Below are positions 22,448 to 29,603 of a stretch of 29,603 nt of DNA, in pieces. Both the position numbers and the translations under genes were made by a program. Origin of the DNA: UBA10908 sp964608965 (GTDB lineage Bacteria; Bacillota; Clostridia; Peptostreptococcales; Anaerovoracaceae). The DNA lies in contig CAZSPZ010000022.1 in assembly GCA_964608965.1 (NCBI GenBank), positions 1 through 29,603 of the forward strand, written 5' to 3'. Below the pieces are notes generated by a model that saw nothing but the letters and a program-made list of their open reading frames with translations, ran no database searches and was not told where the DNA came from. The stretch's first letter is position 1; the number at the start of each line of letters is the position of its first letter.

Positions 22448-23704
22448 TCAATCGACAAAGCTGCCGCTTGGATACAGTGGGAAATTGGAAATTAATGCTT
22501 CAGTTTTTTTCATGCAATCCGATAAATTCGCTTCATCTTCCGGCGCAGAGGCCACCTGATTCATTATATCTGCGATGATTTTCAAATCAGGTTCTCTTAG
22601 TCCGCGCTGCGTAATCGATGTAACGCCTATACGCACGCCGCTTGTGACAAAAGGCGAAGCCGGGTCGAACGGAATCTGATTTTTATTTACGGTTATACCT
22701 ATCTTGTCCAGAGCGGTTTGAAATGTCTTACCGCTGATTTCTTTCGACCGAAGGTCTACCATGACAATATGATTGTCTGTTGTTCCGCTGACGATACGAA
22801 ATCCGCGCTTCGTTAATTCCTCTGCCAATGTCTTCCCGTTGACAAGTATTTGCCTCATAATATCTTTAAATTCCTGAGAAGCTGCATATTTAAACGACCA
22901 TACTTTCGCCGCCATCGTTGTCAAATGCATCGAACCGATTGAACCGGGAAAAACTCCTTTATCAACCATCTTTGCATGCTCTTTCTTACATAAAATAAAT
23001 CCGCTTCTTGGCCCGCTGAATGTTTTTGTCGTCGACGATGTTACAAAATCAGCGTATGGTACGGGGCTTGGAATGACACGAGCCGCAACAAGTCCACTCA
23101 CATGCGCCATATCAACCATAAAATATGCCCCGACAGATTTTGCGATTTCACTTATTCTTTTATAATCGATTAACCTCGGGTAAGAGCTGCCGCCGGCAAT
23201 GATTAATTTAGGCATGAACTCTTTAGCCTTCGTTTCCAATGCATCTAAATCTATCATTTCAGTTTCATGGCTCACGCCATAAAAGCTATAATCATACACT
23301 TTGGAAAGGAAATTTGCCGGGCTTCCATGCGTTAAGTGCCCGCCTTGATCCAGTCTCATACTCAACACCCTGTCGCCCGGAATTAAGGCAGAGGCATAAA
23401 CGCCATAGTTTGCTGAAGACCCGGAATATACTTGCAAATTTGCATGTTCCGCACCAAATAATTCCTTAGCACGTTCCATCCCTAAAATTTCAAGTCTGTC
23501 TGCTTCGCTCGAACCGGCTTGAAAACGAGCGCCGGGATATCCCTCTAACGTTTTGTTCGTAAAAATCGATCCGGATAATTCCATCACTTCTAACGGAGCA
23601 GTGCTTTCTGATGCAATCATTTCTATATTGTGCTCTTGGCGATACAATTCGCCTGCAACAATATCATATACTTCAGGATCACTTAAGCGAGTATTTTTCA
23701 ACAT
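22448..23704 (-). CDS. SHMT-like PLP enzyme with altered active site
   Basis: A fold-type I PLP enzyme of 418 aa, homologous over its full length to serine hydroxymethyltransferase. Shared features are the substrate-carboxylate side MIASES, E54 in EGYPGAR, the PLP-stacking H126 in GGHLTHG, D198/H201 in VDMAHVSG, the Schiff-base K227, and the Arg in SGVRIGVTS. It departs from true GlyA at several catalytic positions: T226 replaces the His before the lysine (usual HKT), F61/Q62 replace the YY after EGYPGKR, and S34 replaces the Asn in SEN. It is the last of five genes in the nucleoside-salvage operon. The true activity may be alpha-methylserine hydroxymethyltransferase or a related aldolase reaction. 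Folate-dependent housekeeping GlyA is less likely. Confidence 0.85.
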   Translation of the reverse strand: MLKNTRLSDPEVYDIVAGELYRQEHNIEMIASESTAPLEVMELSGSIFTNKTLEGYPGARFQAGSSEADRLEILGMERAKELFGAEHANLQVYSGSSANYGVYASALIPGDRVLSMRLDQGGHLTHGSPANFLSKVYDYSFYGVSHETEMIDLDALETKAKEFMPKLIIAGGSSYPRLIDYKRISEIAKSVGAYFMVDMAHVSGLVAARVIPSPVPYADFVTSSTTKTFSGPRSGFILCKKEHAKMVDKGVFPGSIGSMHLTTMAAKVWSFKYAASQEFKDIMRQILVNGKTLAEELTKRGFRIVSGTTDNHIVMVDLRSKEISGKTFQTALDKIGITVNKNQIPFDPASPFVTSGVRIGVTSITQRGLREPDLKIIADIMNQVASAPEDEANLSDCMKKTEALISNFPLYPSGSFVD

Positions 23705-23728
23705 ACTGTCTTTCTCCCTTACTGCCTT

Positions 23729-24793
23729 TTATACAACCATTTCTCTGGATGCTTCTGCACCCAAATCAAAATATCGAGCCAGATCATATGGGGTAAAAAT
23801 CCCCAAATCGGTAGCAACACCGCTGACTAAATGTGGAGGTGTGATGTCAAAGCTTGGATAATAACCTTTTACGCCCTCTGCAGCAGTTCGAACGCCCATC
23901 GCTTGAAGAACAAATTCCGGGTCCCTTTGTTCAATGTGAACCGTACCCACATTGGGATGCGCAATATCAGGCACACCTGTTACAAAATATGGAATGCCAT
24001 GATATTTTGCGGTAATCGCGATTTGGAAAGTACCAATTTTATTGACCACGTGCCCATCCATACATATTGCATCTGCCGCAGATGTGAATAAATCCACTTT
24101 TTCCTTTTGCATCACGTAAGCAGGCATATTATCGGTAATGACGGTTACATCAAATCCCATATCGCGCACGACCGTAGCCGTAAGCCTCGCTCCCTGAAAA
24201 TAAGGTCTGGTCTCAGGACAAAAAACACGAATATATTTTGCTTTTGCACGTGCCTGACGCAGCATCATACCCACTGCCGTCTCTCCGAAGCATTGCGTCA
24301 TAATTGCACCGTGAGCAGGAAACATCTCGACCAGATACTCTGCAATTTTAGCCACACGGGTATAACGCCTGTCATTGGAAGCAACAGCTTCTTCAAATAT
24401 TGCATCGCAGGGATTCGTTCCGTTTTCCATAGCTGTTTTTGCAGCCGCAATGCACTTTTGGGTCACTTGCAGCATCCGTGCTCTTGTCGTTGGGCGTGCG
24501 TTAGAAATTGTATCTCCGGCATTCTGCAGATATTCCATTTGCTTCTTTTGTGAAAGATTTCTGCACTCGTATGCAGCCAAGGCCATTCCCATGGCAGCGG
24601 CACTGTAGGGCCCCGCGCTTTGTGTGACCATATCCTTTATCGCTTGCGTTACCTCTTGATGGGTTGTACATGTAACGAACTGAATCTGCGTTGGATACAC
24701 TCTGCGATCCAAGATTTTAACGGCTCCGTCTTCATACCATGCGATGTTCTCGTATTGAAGCATGAAAGCTAGATGATCGTCCGGCCTCTTCAT
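23729..24793 (-). CDS. MtnA-like (eIF2B-related) sugar-1-phosphate isomerase, divergent
   Basis: A 354-aa isomerase of the eIF2B-alpha/MtnA superfamily; MtnA converts 5-methylthioribose-1-phosphate to the ribulose form. Catalytic equivalents are present: C168 in MTQCFG, D241 in SAADAI, the SRPT-like NARPTT (R100), ETRPYFQGARLTA with Q200, and N251-K252 in NKIGTF. The conserved RGAPAIG loop is replaced by SAGPYSA, so phosphate or sugar contacts differ. The start is set to the ATG at 24793 with AGAAGGG 8 nt upstream; the open frame to 24880 overlaps the deaminase gene and lacks a ribosome binding site. It sits between deaminase and SHMT-like genes, fitting a salvage pathway. Confidence 0.82.
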   Translation of the reverse strand: MKRPDDHLAFMLQYENIAWYEDGAVKILDRRVYPTQIQFVTCTTHQEVTQAIKDMVTQSAGPYSAAAMGMALAAYECRNLSQKKQMEYLQNAGDTISNARPTTRARMLQVTQKCIAAAKTAMENGTNPCDAIFEEAVASNDRRYTRVAKIAEYLVEMFPAHGAIMTQCFGETAVGMMLRQARAKAKYIRVFCPETRPYFQGARLTATVVRDMGFDVTVITDNMPAYVMQKEKVDLFTSAADAICMDGHVVNKIGTFQIAITAKYHGIPYFVTGVPDIAHPNVGTVHIEQRDPEFVLQAMGVRTAAEGVKGYYPSFDITPPHLVSGVATDLGIFTPYDLARYFDLGAEASREMVV

Positions 24794-24837
24794 TTTAATG
24801 TCCCTTCTGTCTAATTTCATCATTATATGCAGGCTTT

Positions 24838-26139
24838 TTAGGGATTGATCAGCCTTTGAACGGATGCTTTCATTTTCCACATCGTTTTTTCGGCATCAAT
24901 CGTCTTATATTCACCGTTTTCATATAATATATTACCGTCAACCATTGTCATTTTCACATCGGAAGCTTGCGCTGAATACGTAAGCATCGGTAAAACATCC
25001 AAAGCCGGGTACATATGGGGCGCATCAAAGGATACAGCCGTTATATCCGCCTTCTTACCAACTGATAATACTCCCGTATCTGTGCGGCCCTGGGCTTTTG
25101 CGCCATTTCTTGTGACCATCGCAATCACTTGCTCCGGTTTTATTATCGTAGGATCTTGCTGGCGGCCGTTATGAATAATGGACGCCAAGTGCATTTCTTC
25201 GAATAAGTTGAGGTTGTTATTGCTTGCGGCGCCATCGGTTCCCAGCGTTATGTTTATGCCCATATCAAGCGCTTTGCTGATCGGCGCAAATCCACTTCCC
25301 AATTTCATGTTGCTGGAAGGATTGTGCACGATTGTAACGCCTTTGCTTTTAAATATCTCTAAATCTTTCTCATCGCAATGCACACAGTGCGCGGCATAAG
25401 TCGGAGAATCAAAAACCTTAAGATCATCGAACCAACCCGTGGGCGTTTTTCCGTATTTTGCTTTACATTCCTCGTGCTCTTTGCGGGTTTCCGAAATATG
25501 AACGTGCATTCGTCCTGCTGCTTTTTTGCATTCCTTCGCATAGTGCTCCACTGTATTTTTTGTGCTTAAATATTCGGAGTGAATAGCGAAATCAACCAGT
25601 ACCCTGCCATTGGCTGTATCATTGTACTCCTTGTAAAATTGAACCGATTCTTCAATACGTCCACACTCATCCCATTGAAGTGTCGGGTCAAAGCAAACCA
25701 AAGGCCTACATAGGTTAACTTTCATGCCTGCCTTAGCCACAGCTTTTGCGGTCATCCAGGAATAATCATACATGTCCGTAAAGGAAGTAGTGCCCGAAGC
25801 AAGCATTTCCATCATGGCCCAATTTGTGCCTGCGGTGATATCTTGCTCATTCATATTGTTTTCTATGGGCATCACTTTATCGAAAAGCCACTCCTGTAAA
25901 GGTAAATCGCTGCCAACGCCCCGAACAAGGACCATGGCAGCATGACAATGGCAATTAATCAATCCGGGCAGAAGCAAAAACCCTTTCATGTCCTTGATTT
26001 CATCATAGGATGATTTGGGGATCTCCTGACCTACATAATCGATGATATCATTGTCGATGCCTAGATAAGCGTTTTTTAAGATATGAAAGCCGGTAATATT
26101 CTCCGTAAGTATACTGCAGTTCTTTAAAAGCCGTCTCAC
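24838..26139 (-). CDS. mtaD: MTA/SAH/5'-deoxyadenosine deaminase (MtaD/DadD family)
   Basis: A cytosolic metal-dependent amidohydrolase of 433 aa that deaminates the adenine of 5'-modified adenosines. The family pattern is clear: LPGLINCHCHAAM with the HxH metal pair, LRG-type VRGVGSDLPLQEWLF, the HSEYLS and HVHISET metal/catalytic His segments, VHNPSSNMKLGSG, and LGTDGAASNNNLN with the final metal Asp. Translation starts at GTG (26139) after AAGGAG and overlaps the phosphorylase stop by 4 bp (GTGA). With the downstream 6-oxopurine phosphorylase and isomerase it would convert methylthioadenosine or 5'-deoxyadenosine to the inosine form first. The substrate among MTA, SAH and 5'-deoxyadenosine cannot be fixed. 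Confidence 0.93.
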   Translation of the reverse strand: MRRLLKNCSILTENITGFHILKNAYLGIDNDIIDYVGQEIPKSSYDEIKDMKGFLLLPGLINCHCHAAMVLVRGVGSDLPLQEWLFDKVMPIENNMNEQDITAGTNWAMMEMLASGTTSFTDMYDYSWMTAKAVAKAGMKVNLCRPLVCFDPTLQWDECGRIEESVQFYKEYNDTANGRVLVDFAIHSEYLSTKNTVEHYAKECKKAAGRMHVHISETRKEHEECKAKYGKTPTGWFDDLKVFDSPTYAAHCVHCDEKDLEIFKSKGVTIVHNPSSNMKLGSGFAPISKALDMGINITLGTDGAASNNNLNLFEEMHLASIIHNGRQQDPTIIKPEQVIAMVTRNGAKAQGRTDTGVLSVGKKADITAVSFDAPHMYPALDVLPMLTYSAQASDVKMTMVDGNILYENGEYKTIDAEKTMWKMKASVQRLINP

Positions 26140-26963
26140 GGCAGTCTCCTTAATATCTCCGTGAAATACGCGGCAAATTGATCGGCCACTCTTGCCGATG
26201 TCTCGTTAACTTCGGCAGCGGAAAGCGGCTTGTCAAGGACACCGGCAGCCATATTTGTCATAACGGAGAGACCCAATACAGGCATCCCGCAATGAGCGGC
26301 GGTAAGCGCTTCGGTAACAGTCGACATACCTGCGGCATCGCCTCCCAAAATTCTGGCAGCTACAATTTCTGCGGGACTTTCGTACTGAGGCCCGGCAAAG
26401 AAAAAATAAACACCCTCGTGCACTTTCAAATCGGTCAACTTTGCGCAGTCTAAAGCAATTTTGCGAAAATTTTTGTCGTACATGTTGGTGATATCGAAAA
26501 ACCGATCGCCGAATTCGGGAACATTCCTCCCGGCCATGGGAGAAAGCCCCATAAGTTTGATATGGTCTTTTATCACCATAATATCCCCGACATTATAAGA
26601 TTTATTGATTGCACCCGCTGCATTCGTAAGAATCAGGCTTTGAATGCCCAAAAGTTTCATGACGCGGACGGGAATGGCAAGTTGTTCGAAAGAGTATCCT
26701 TCGTAGGAGTGAAAGCGTCCGGACATGCAACAAACTTTACGCCCTTCTATTGTTCCAAAGATAAAGTTTCCGGCATGATCGGGAGACGTTGAAAGTAAAA
26801 AGTTTGGAATATCTTTATAAGGAATAATAATCGGATTCACAACATTCTTGTCGTAGGTTCCAAGGTTTGAACCCAAAACAATACCGATTTCAGGTTCAAA
26901 TCCACTGATTCTCTCTTTAATGTAATCTGCACTCTTTTTATAATATTCGTATGTATAATCCAT
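26136..26963 (-). CDS. Purine nucleoside phosphorylase, trimeric 6-oxopurine type
   Basis: A 275-aa phosphorylase splitting (deoxy)nucleosides into base and pentose-1-phosphate. Phosphate site GSNLG (S32) and SGRFHSYEGY, the LTNAAGAIN core, GPQYESPAE carrying the base-binding Glu, GGDAAGMSTV, and VMTNMAAG with the base-binding Asn are all present. Glu plus Asn is the 6-oxopurine (hypoxanthine/guanine) reading mode; MTA phosphorylases use an Asp-containing loop for adenine. It therefore suits inosine-type products of the deaminase encoded next to it, such as methylthioinosine. AAAGGAG precedes the ATG; the gene follows the amidinotransferase-like gene by 18 bp. Confidence 0.93.
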   Translation of the reverse strand: MDYTYEYYKKSADYIKERISGFEPEIGIVLGSNLGTYDKNVVNPIIIPYKDIPNFLLSTSPDHAGNFIFGTIEGRKVCCMSGRFHSYEGYSFEQLAIPVRVMKLLGIQSLILTNAAGAINKSYNVGDIMVIKDHIKLMGLSPMAGRNVPEFGDRFFDITNMYDKNFRKIALDCAKLTDLKVHEGVYFFFAGPQYESPAEIVAARILGGDAAGMSTVTEALTAAHCGMPVLGLSVMTNMAAGVLDKPLSAAEVNETSARVADQFAAYFTEILRRLP

Positions 26964-26981
26964 CGTTTGTCTCCTTTTACA

Positions 26982-27926
26982 TTAGCCGCGCTTCAGATAG
27001 GCCGTGATACAGTGCAGGGATCCTCTCCCTTTTAAAATCTCCGAAACATTGATCGTGGTTACTTTTATACCGTTCTTTTCCAGAAGTTCCTGCGTTCTTG
27101 GCGTACCCTCGGCCATAAGAATATGTCCGGGTTCCAAAGCCACAAAGTTGCACGCCAAAGCCCGGACTTCTGTTTGAGAAGGAGCTTCCAGAATTTTATA
27201 TCCTTTTTTCTTTAATGCATCCAAAACGTCATAGGGAATTTGGGATACATGTCCGATTACGACATCATTGCTTGCCGGGTTGAGTAAGCCGTCAATATGT
27301 ATATTGCTGTATGGCAGCTGCATCGGAATAATATCGGTTACTCCCTGGCGACGAAGTTCTTCTGCCACTTGCTCGTAGCCGCTCTTGTTGCAGCGTATGC
27401 CTGTAGAAAGCACGCATGTATGCCTGTCGACCCACATGGCGTTTGCGCCTTCGAAAATGCCGTCGCCGTTAATTGTCCTTACAATCGGAACCCCAAGCTT
27501 GGCGAGCGCTTGTGCAATATAACGTTCCTCTCCTCTTCTTGTAGCCATACCCGGACGTGTGATGATTGCACCCTCGGGTGTCATAAACATCAAATCTCTG
27601 CAATATACGGCATTGGGCCTGTCTTCTCTCTGTTCTTCCACATAAAAGACTTTTGTCCCAAAATCTCTGTAAACCTGAGTAACCTGGTCGTGCTGCTTTC
27701 TCATAAGTTCGACATCCAACGGTTCGTCGGTAAAGCGAACAGCGGCAGCATCGAAATTTTCTACTTCTTTCCCCGGGCGTCTCATCAGGCAAGCTTTCAG
27801 TTTTTCAACTTCCGAATATACCCCCCAGTCTCCCCAATATAAATTCATATCATCTTCGAAAAGTGACTCTTTGGGAAACCATTTTTCTCCGGGAATCGCA
27901 TCAATATCGCACTTATTGTTCAGCAT
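26982..27926 (-). CDS. Amidinotransferase-fold hydrolase (DDAH/arginine deiminase-like)
   Basis: A 314-aa guanidino-modifying hydrolase, first in the salvage operon. Catalytic features are the substrate Asp in YCRDLMF, FEGANAMW with the conserved Glu, the His-Asp pair in NIHIDGLLN, and the nucleophile C306 in GSLHCITAYL near the C-terminus. The compact length is near DDAH (about 255-285 aa) and below ADI (about 410). The substrate could be arginine, a methylarginine or another guanidine/amidine. The start is the ATG at 27926 after GGAGGTGA; a TTG six codons upstream is rejected. The link to nucleoside salvage is not obvious and is worth study. Confidence 0.88.
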   Translation of the reverse strand: MLNNKCDIDAIPGEKWFPKESLFEDDMNLYWGDWGVYSEVEKLKACLMRRPGKEVENFDAAAVRFTDEPLDVELMRKQHDQVTQVYRDFGTKVFYVEEQREDRPNAVYCRDLMFMTPEGAIITRPGMATRRGEERYIAQALAKLGVPIVRTINGDGIFEGANAMWVDRHTCVLSTGIRCNKSGYEQVAEELRRQGVTDIIPMQLPYSNIHIDGLLNPASNDVVIGHVSQIPYDVLDALKKKGYKILEAPSQTEVRALACNFVALEPGHILMAEGTPRTQELLEKNGIKVTTINVSEILKGRGSLHCITAYLKRG

Positions 27927-27952
27927 GCTTCTCACCTCCTGCAAGTGTTTTC

Positions 27953-27982
27953 AGTATAGCATACCTCACCTTTTGTTGACAA
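27953..27982 (-). promoter_or_regulatory. Promoter of the five-gene salvage operon
   Basis: TTGTCA (27977-27982) and TATACT (27953-27958) lie 18 bp apart on the minus strand, 27 bp upstream of the amidinotransferase-like start. Its -35 hexamer is shifted by one base from the -35 of the divergent amidohydrolase promoter. Confidence 0.7.
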
Positions 27983-28004
27983 ATAACTCTTTGCATTTCA
28001 TAAT
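27976..28004 (+). promoter_or_regulatory. Promoter of the divergent amidohydrolase gene
   Basis: TTGACA (27976-27981) and CATAAT (27999-28004) are 17 bp apart. It faces right, back-to-back with the salvage operon promoter and overlapping its -35, so both cannot be occupied by RNA polymerase at once. Confidence 0.82.
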
Positions 28005-28034
28005 GATGACAATTACCTGAAACGGAGGAAGAAC

Positions 28035-29453
28035 ATGGCATTTAGTCTATTTAAGAAAAAAGAATTCGCCGATGTGCTATTCACAAACGGCACAATTTAC
28101 ACGATGGATCCGGAGATTCCGACGGTAGAAAGCCTGGCGTGTAAAGATGGTATGATCATTGCCCTCGGAGACGAAGGCACAATCGCGGCATTGCGAAATG
28201 ATGCTACTGAAGTTATAGATTTAAAAGGCGCTACGCTGCTCCCGGGATTTATCCAGGAACATGGGACGCCTGTAGCTGATGCGTTCAAAGGAAGCTATGT
28301 GGAGCTTTCAGAAGCAATGAACCCGAAAGACATACTGTCGTCAATAAAAACTTATATAGACAGAAATGCCTCTGAAGAACATTATTTGGCTTACGGCTAT
28401 AACGAAAGCGTTGTGGACGAGGACACTATTTTAGAGTTTCGCAGAAATCTGGATGATCTATGCGACACAAAACCGCTTCTTCTTATGGCTGCGGACGGAC
28501 TCCACATGATTCTTAACACTTTTGCCAATGACATTGTTCTGGCCAGGGCGGAAGAGCTGGATATTCCTGCGATTACACCGCCCCTTGTAACCCAAACTCT
28601 CCTGGCTGTCGATTATGAGCTTTTAATAAAAAATGTGTTTACAGAGGCTTTTAACGCAGCTCAACACGGCTATACTTCCATCTTTAATAAAGCAACACTC
28701 AGTTATTTTGATAACGCGTATAGGGATGTCTTGGTGGACGCATATCAGAATGATTTTCTCAAACAACGCTATTATGGATCCTTTCTGCTCAATCGTCAGT
28801 TTTCAGAGCGTTTGGTCGTCTATAATATGGCGCAAAAGCATACAGCATGTGCGGAACTTGATCAAAAGATCAACTTCGATACCCTGTATATTGTATGTTC
28901 AGGAAACGAGGAAAGCCCCTGCTTGATGAGTCACGATTACCTTTCACTTATCTGCGATATGGTCGCGGATAAAGGATATGGAATAAGAATTTCGGCGATG
29001 GATAAAGCCGCCGCATTGACAGCACTGGACATTTTAGGCAACCTCAAGGCTTCTTATAAAAAATTATATCTTTCTGTTGAGCACAACGAAGTTCTATCGG
29101 AAGATGAGTTGTCCGAAATATTCACAGGTGGCATCCCTGAATATTCACCACGGACGCTCTTTTCCGTCCAAAGCCCGGAAGAAGCAATTTATGAGCGAAC
29201 AGTTGTTGCCGCGGAACGCATGGGACTTTCTTCTCTGTGCGGCAGCCTGGGAAAAGGTAAATGGGCGGATTTTGCAATTTTTGAAAACAATCCATTTCTG
29301 CTTCGTTCGTCAGAAGAATTAAAGAACTGCACGGCTGCAATGACAGTTTTAGCCGGAAGGATCGTATACGACAAAGCAAAAGATTCACCCGCCGACTGGA
29401 CAAAGGAGATGACCGGACAGCTCAACGCAATGGAAAGCGATTTAACTTTATAA
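28035..29453 (+). CDS. YtcJ-type amidohydrolase with degenerate metal site
   Basis: A 472-aa member of the amidohydrolase-3 (YtcJ) group, beginning with the composite-domain strands (ADVLFTNGTIYTMD) and LLPGFI at the barrel entrance. Several active-site residues have changed: PGFIQEHGTP replaces PGFID-HxH, the third-strand Lys region reads LYIVCSGNEE, and the final Asp (G-SD-P) has become VQSPEEA. GLHMILNT and SVEHNE keep single His residues. The C-terminal KGKWADFAIFENNPF is typical. It may be a pseudoenzyme, a ligand-sensing scaffold or an enzyme with new chemistry. GGAGG precedes the ATG; it is monocistronic and divergent from the salvage operon. Confidence 0.85.
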   Translation: MAFSLFKKKEFADVLFTNGTIYTMDPEIPTVESLACKDGMIIALGDEGTIAALRNDATEVIDLKGATLLPGFIQEHGTPVADAFKGSYVELSEAMNPKDILSSIKTYIDRNASEEHYLAYGYNESVVDEDTILEFRRNLDDLCDTKPLLLMAADGLHMILNTFANDIVLARAEELDIPAITPPLVTQTLLAVDYELLIKNVFTEAFNAAQHGYTSIFNKATLSYFDNAYRDVLVDAYQNDFLKQRYYGSFLLNRQFSERLVVYNMAQKHTACAELDQKINFDTLYIVCSGNEESPCLMSHDYLSLICDMVADKGYGIRISAMDKAAALTALDILGNLKASYKKLYLSVEHNEVLSEDELSEIFTGGIPEYSPRTLFSVQSPEEAIYERTVVAAERMGLSSLCGSLGKGKWADFAIFENNPFLLRSSEELKNCTAAMTVLAGRIVYDKAKDSPADWTKEMTGQLNAMESDLTL

Positions 29454-29470
29454 AAAAGTGCTTTCGGTTA

Positions 29471-29499
29471 TTGACAGTTTGGTCTGTAAATGGTACTAT
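29471..29499 (+). promoter_or_regulatory. Promoter of the terminal tRNA gene(s)
   Basis: TTGACA (29471-29476) and TACTAT (29494-29499) have 17-bp spacing, 33 bp upstream of the tRNA 5' end, as expected for a stable-RNA transcription unit that may continue beyond the window. Confidence 0.88.
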
Positions 29500-29532
29500 T
29501 TCTCTTGCGATGTTTACAAAAATCGCACGTGT

Positions 29533-29603
29533 GGCGGTGTAGCTTAGCTGGCTAGAGCGTCCGGTTCATACCCGGAAGGTCGGTGGTTCGACTCCACTCG
29601 CCG
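29533..29603 (+). tRNA. tRNA-Met (CAT anticodon), 3' end cut by window
   Basis: Cloverleaf: acceptor GGCGGTG pairs with CGCCG plus two bases beyond the edge; D-arm GCTT/GAGC; anticodon stem TCCGG/CCGGA with loop TTCATAC (anticodon 29567-29569); T-arm GGTGG/CCACT around TTCGACT. G1 should pair with a C72 beyond the edge, whereas initiator tRNA has an unpaired C1. Elongator Met is most likely; lysidine-modified tRNA-Ile(CAT) cannot be excluded from the anticodon alone. Confidence 0.93.

Noticed and set aside
24794..24880. N-terminal extension of the MtnA-like protein
   Set aside because: Half of it overlaps the deaminase gene, it has no ribosome binding site, and the MtnA-like homology begins after the ATG at 24793.
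21253..27926. Possible anaerobic purine/uric acid degradation cluster (YgeY/SsnA-like set)
   Set aside because: The M20 protein follows the CPG2 pattern, the deaminase is MtaD-like, and XdhD, YgfK, YgeW, YgeX and HyuA homologues are absent.

Overview
The window looks like a chromosome segment of a low-to-moderate GC, Gram-positive, strictly anaerobic Firmicute of the class Clostridia. The signs are T-box control of thrS, strong AGGAGG ribosome binding sites, frequent GTG/TTG starts, a YtrA-type GntR-ABC operon, an electron-bifurcating Nfn transhydrogenase, a biotin/Na+-dependent decarboxylase, and a Tad locus with no secretin. I see no insertion sequence, phage gene or CRISPR array. Most genes are on the minus strand. 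Nfn, an M20 peptidase, a degenerate amidohydrolase and the terminal tRNA are on the plus strand.

Layout. (1) 75-3588: a GntR-ATPase-permease operon with its own promoter, operator-like repeats and terminator. (2) 3631-5335: a polar amino-acid ABC operon with binding protein and permease but no ATPase gene; an ARG-box-like half-site lies in its promoter. (3) 5454-7536: thrS, encoding a threonyl-tRNA synthetase without the N-terminal TGS domain, behind a complete T-box leader. (4) 7519-13243: a nine-gene Tad/Flp-type secretion or pilus operon in the order rcpC-like, tadZ, tadA, tadB, tadC, then four small single-helix proteins. Two of these (53 and 48 aa) are easily missed. It is driven by a perfect TTGACA-17-TATAAT promoter and runs directly into the thrS promoter. 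(5) 13308-15699: nfnAB, with a leader hairpin and a shared bidirectional terminator.

(6) 15708-21045: ridA, preceded by a membrane decarboxylase operon. This operon encodes an acyl-CoA-type carboxyltransferase, a delta/gamma membrane anchor, a possible 19-aa peptide, a biotin carrier, the Na+-pump beta subunit and a separate 5S/OadA-type carboxyltransferase. Two carboxyltransferases with one biotin carrier and one pump suggest a Na+-coupled transcarboxylase. (7) 21253-22422: an M20 metallopeptidase. (8) 22448-27982: a five-gene operon encoding an amidinotransferase-fold hydrolase, a 6-oxopurine nucleoside phosphorylase, an MTA/SAH-type deaminase, a divergent MtnA-like isomerase and a divergent SHMT-like PLP enzyme. 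The middle three fit a deaminate-then-phosphorolyse-then-isomerise salvage route for 5'-methylthioadenosine or 5'-deoxyadenosine. (9) 27976-29453: a divergently transcribed YtcJ-type amidohydrolase that has lost much of its metal site; its promoter superimposes its -35 box on that of the salvage operon. (10) 29471-29603: a promoter and a CAT-anticodon tRNA cut off by the window end.

The most interesting items are the salvage operon with its two active-site-altered enzymes and divergent pseudoenzyme-like neighbour, the two-carboxyltransferase Na+ pump, and the Tad locus with substituted P-loops and paralogous micro-proteins. Functions come from motif reading only; no database search was possible.
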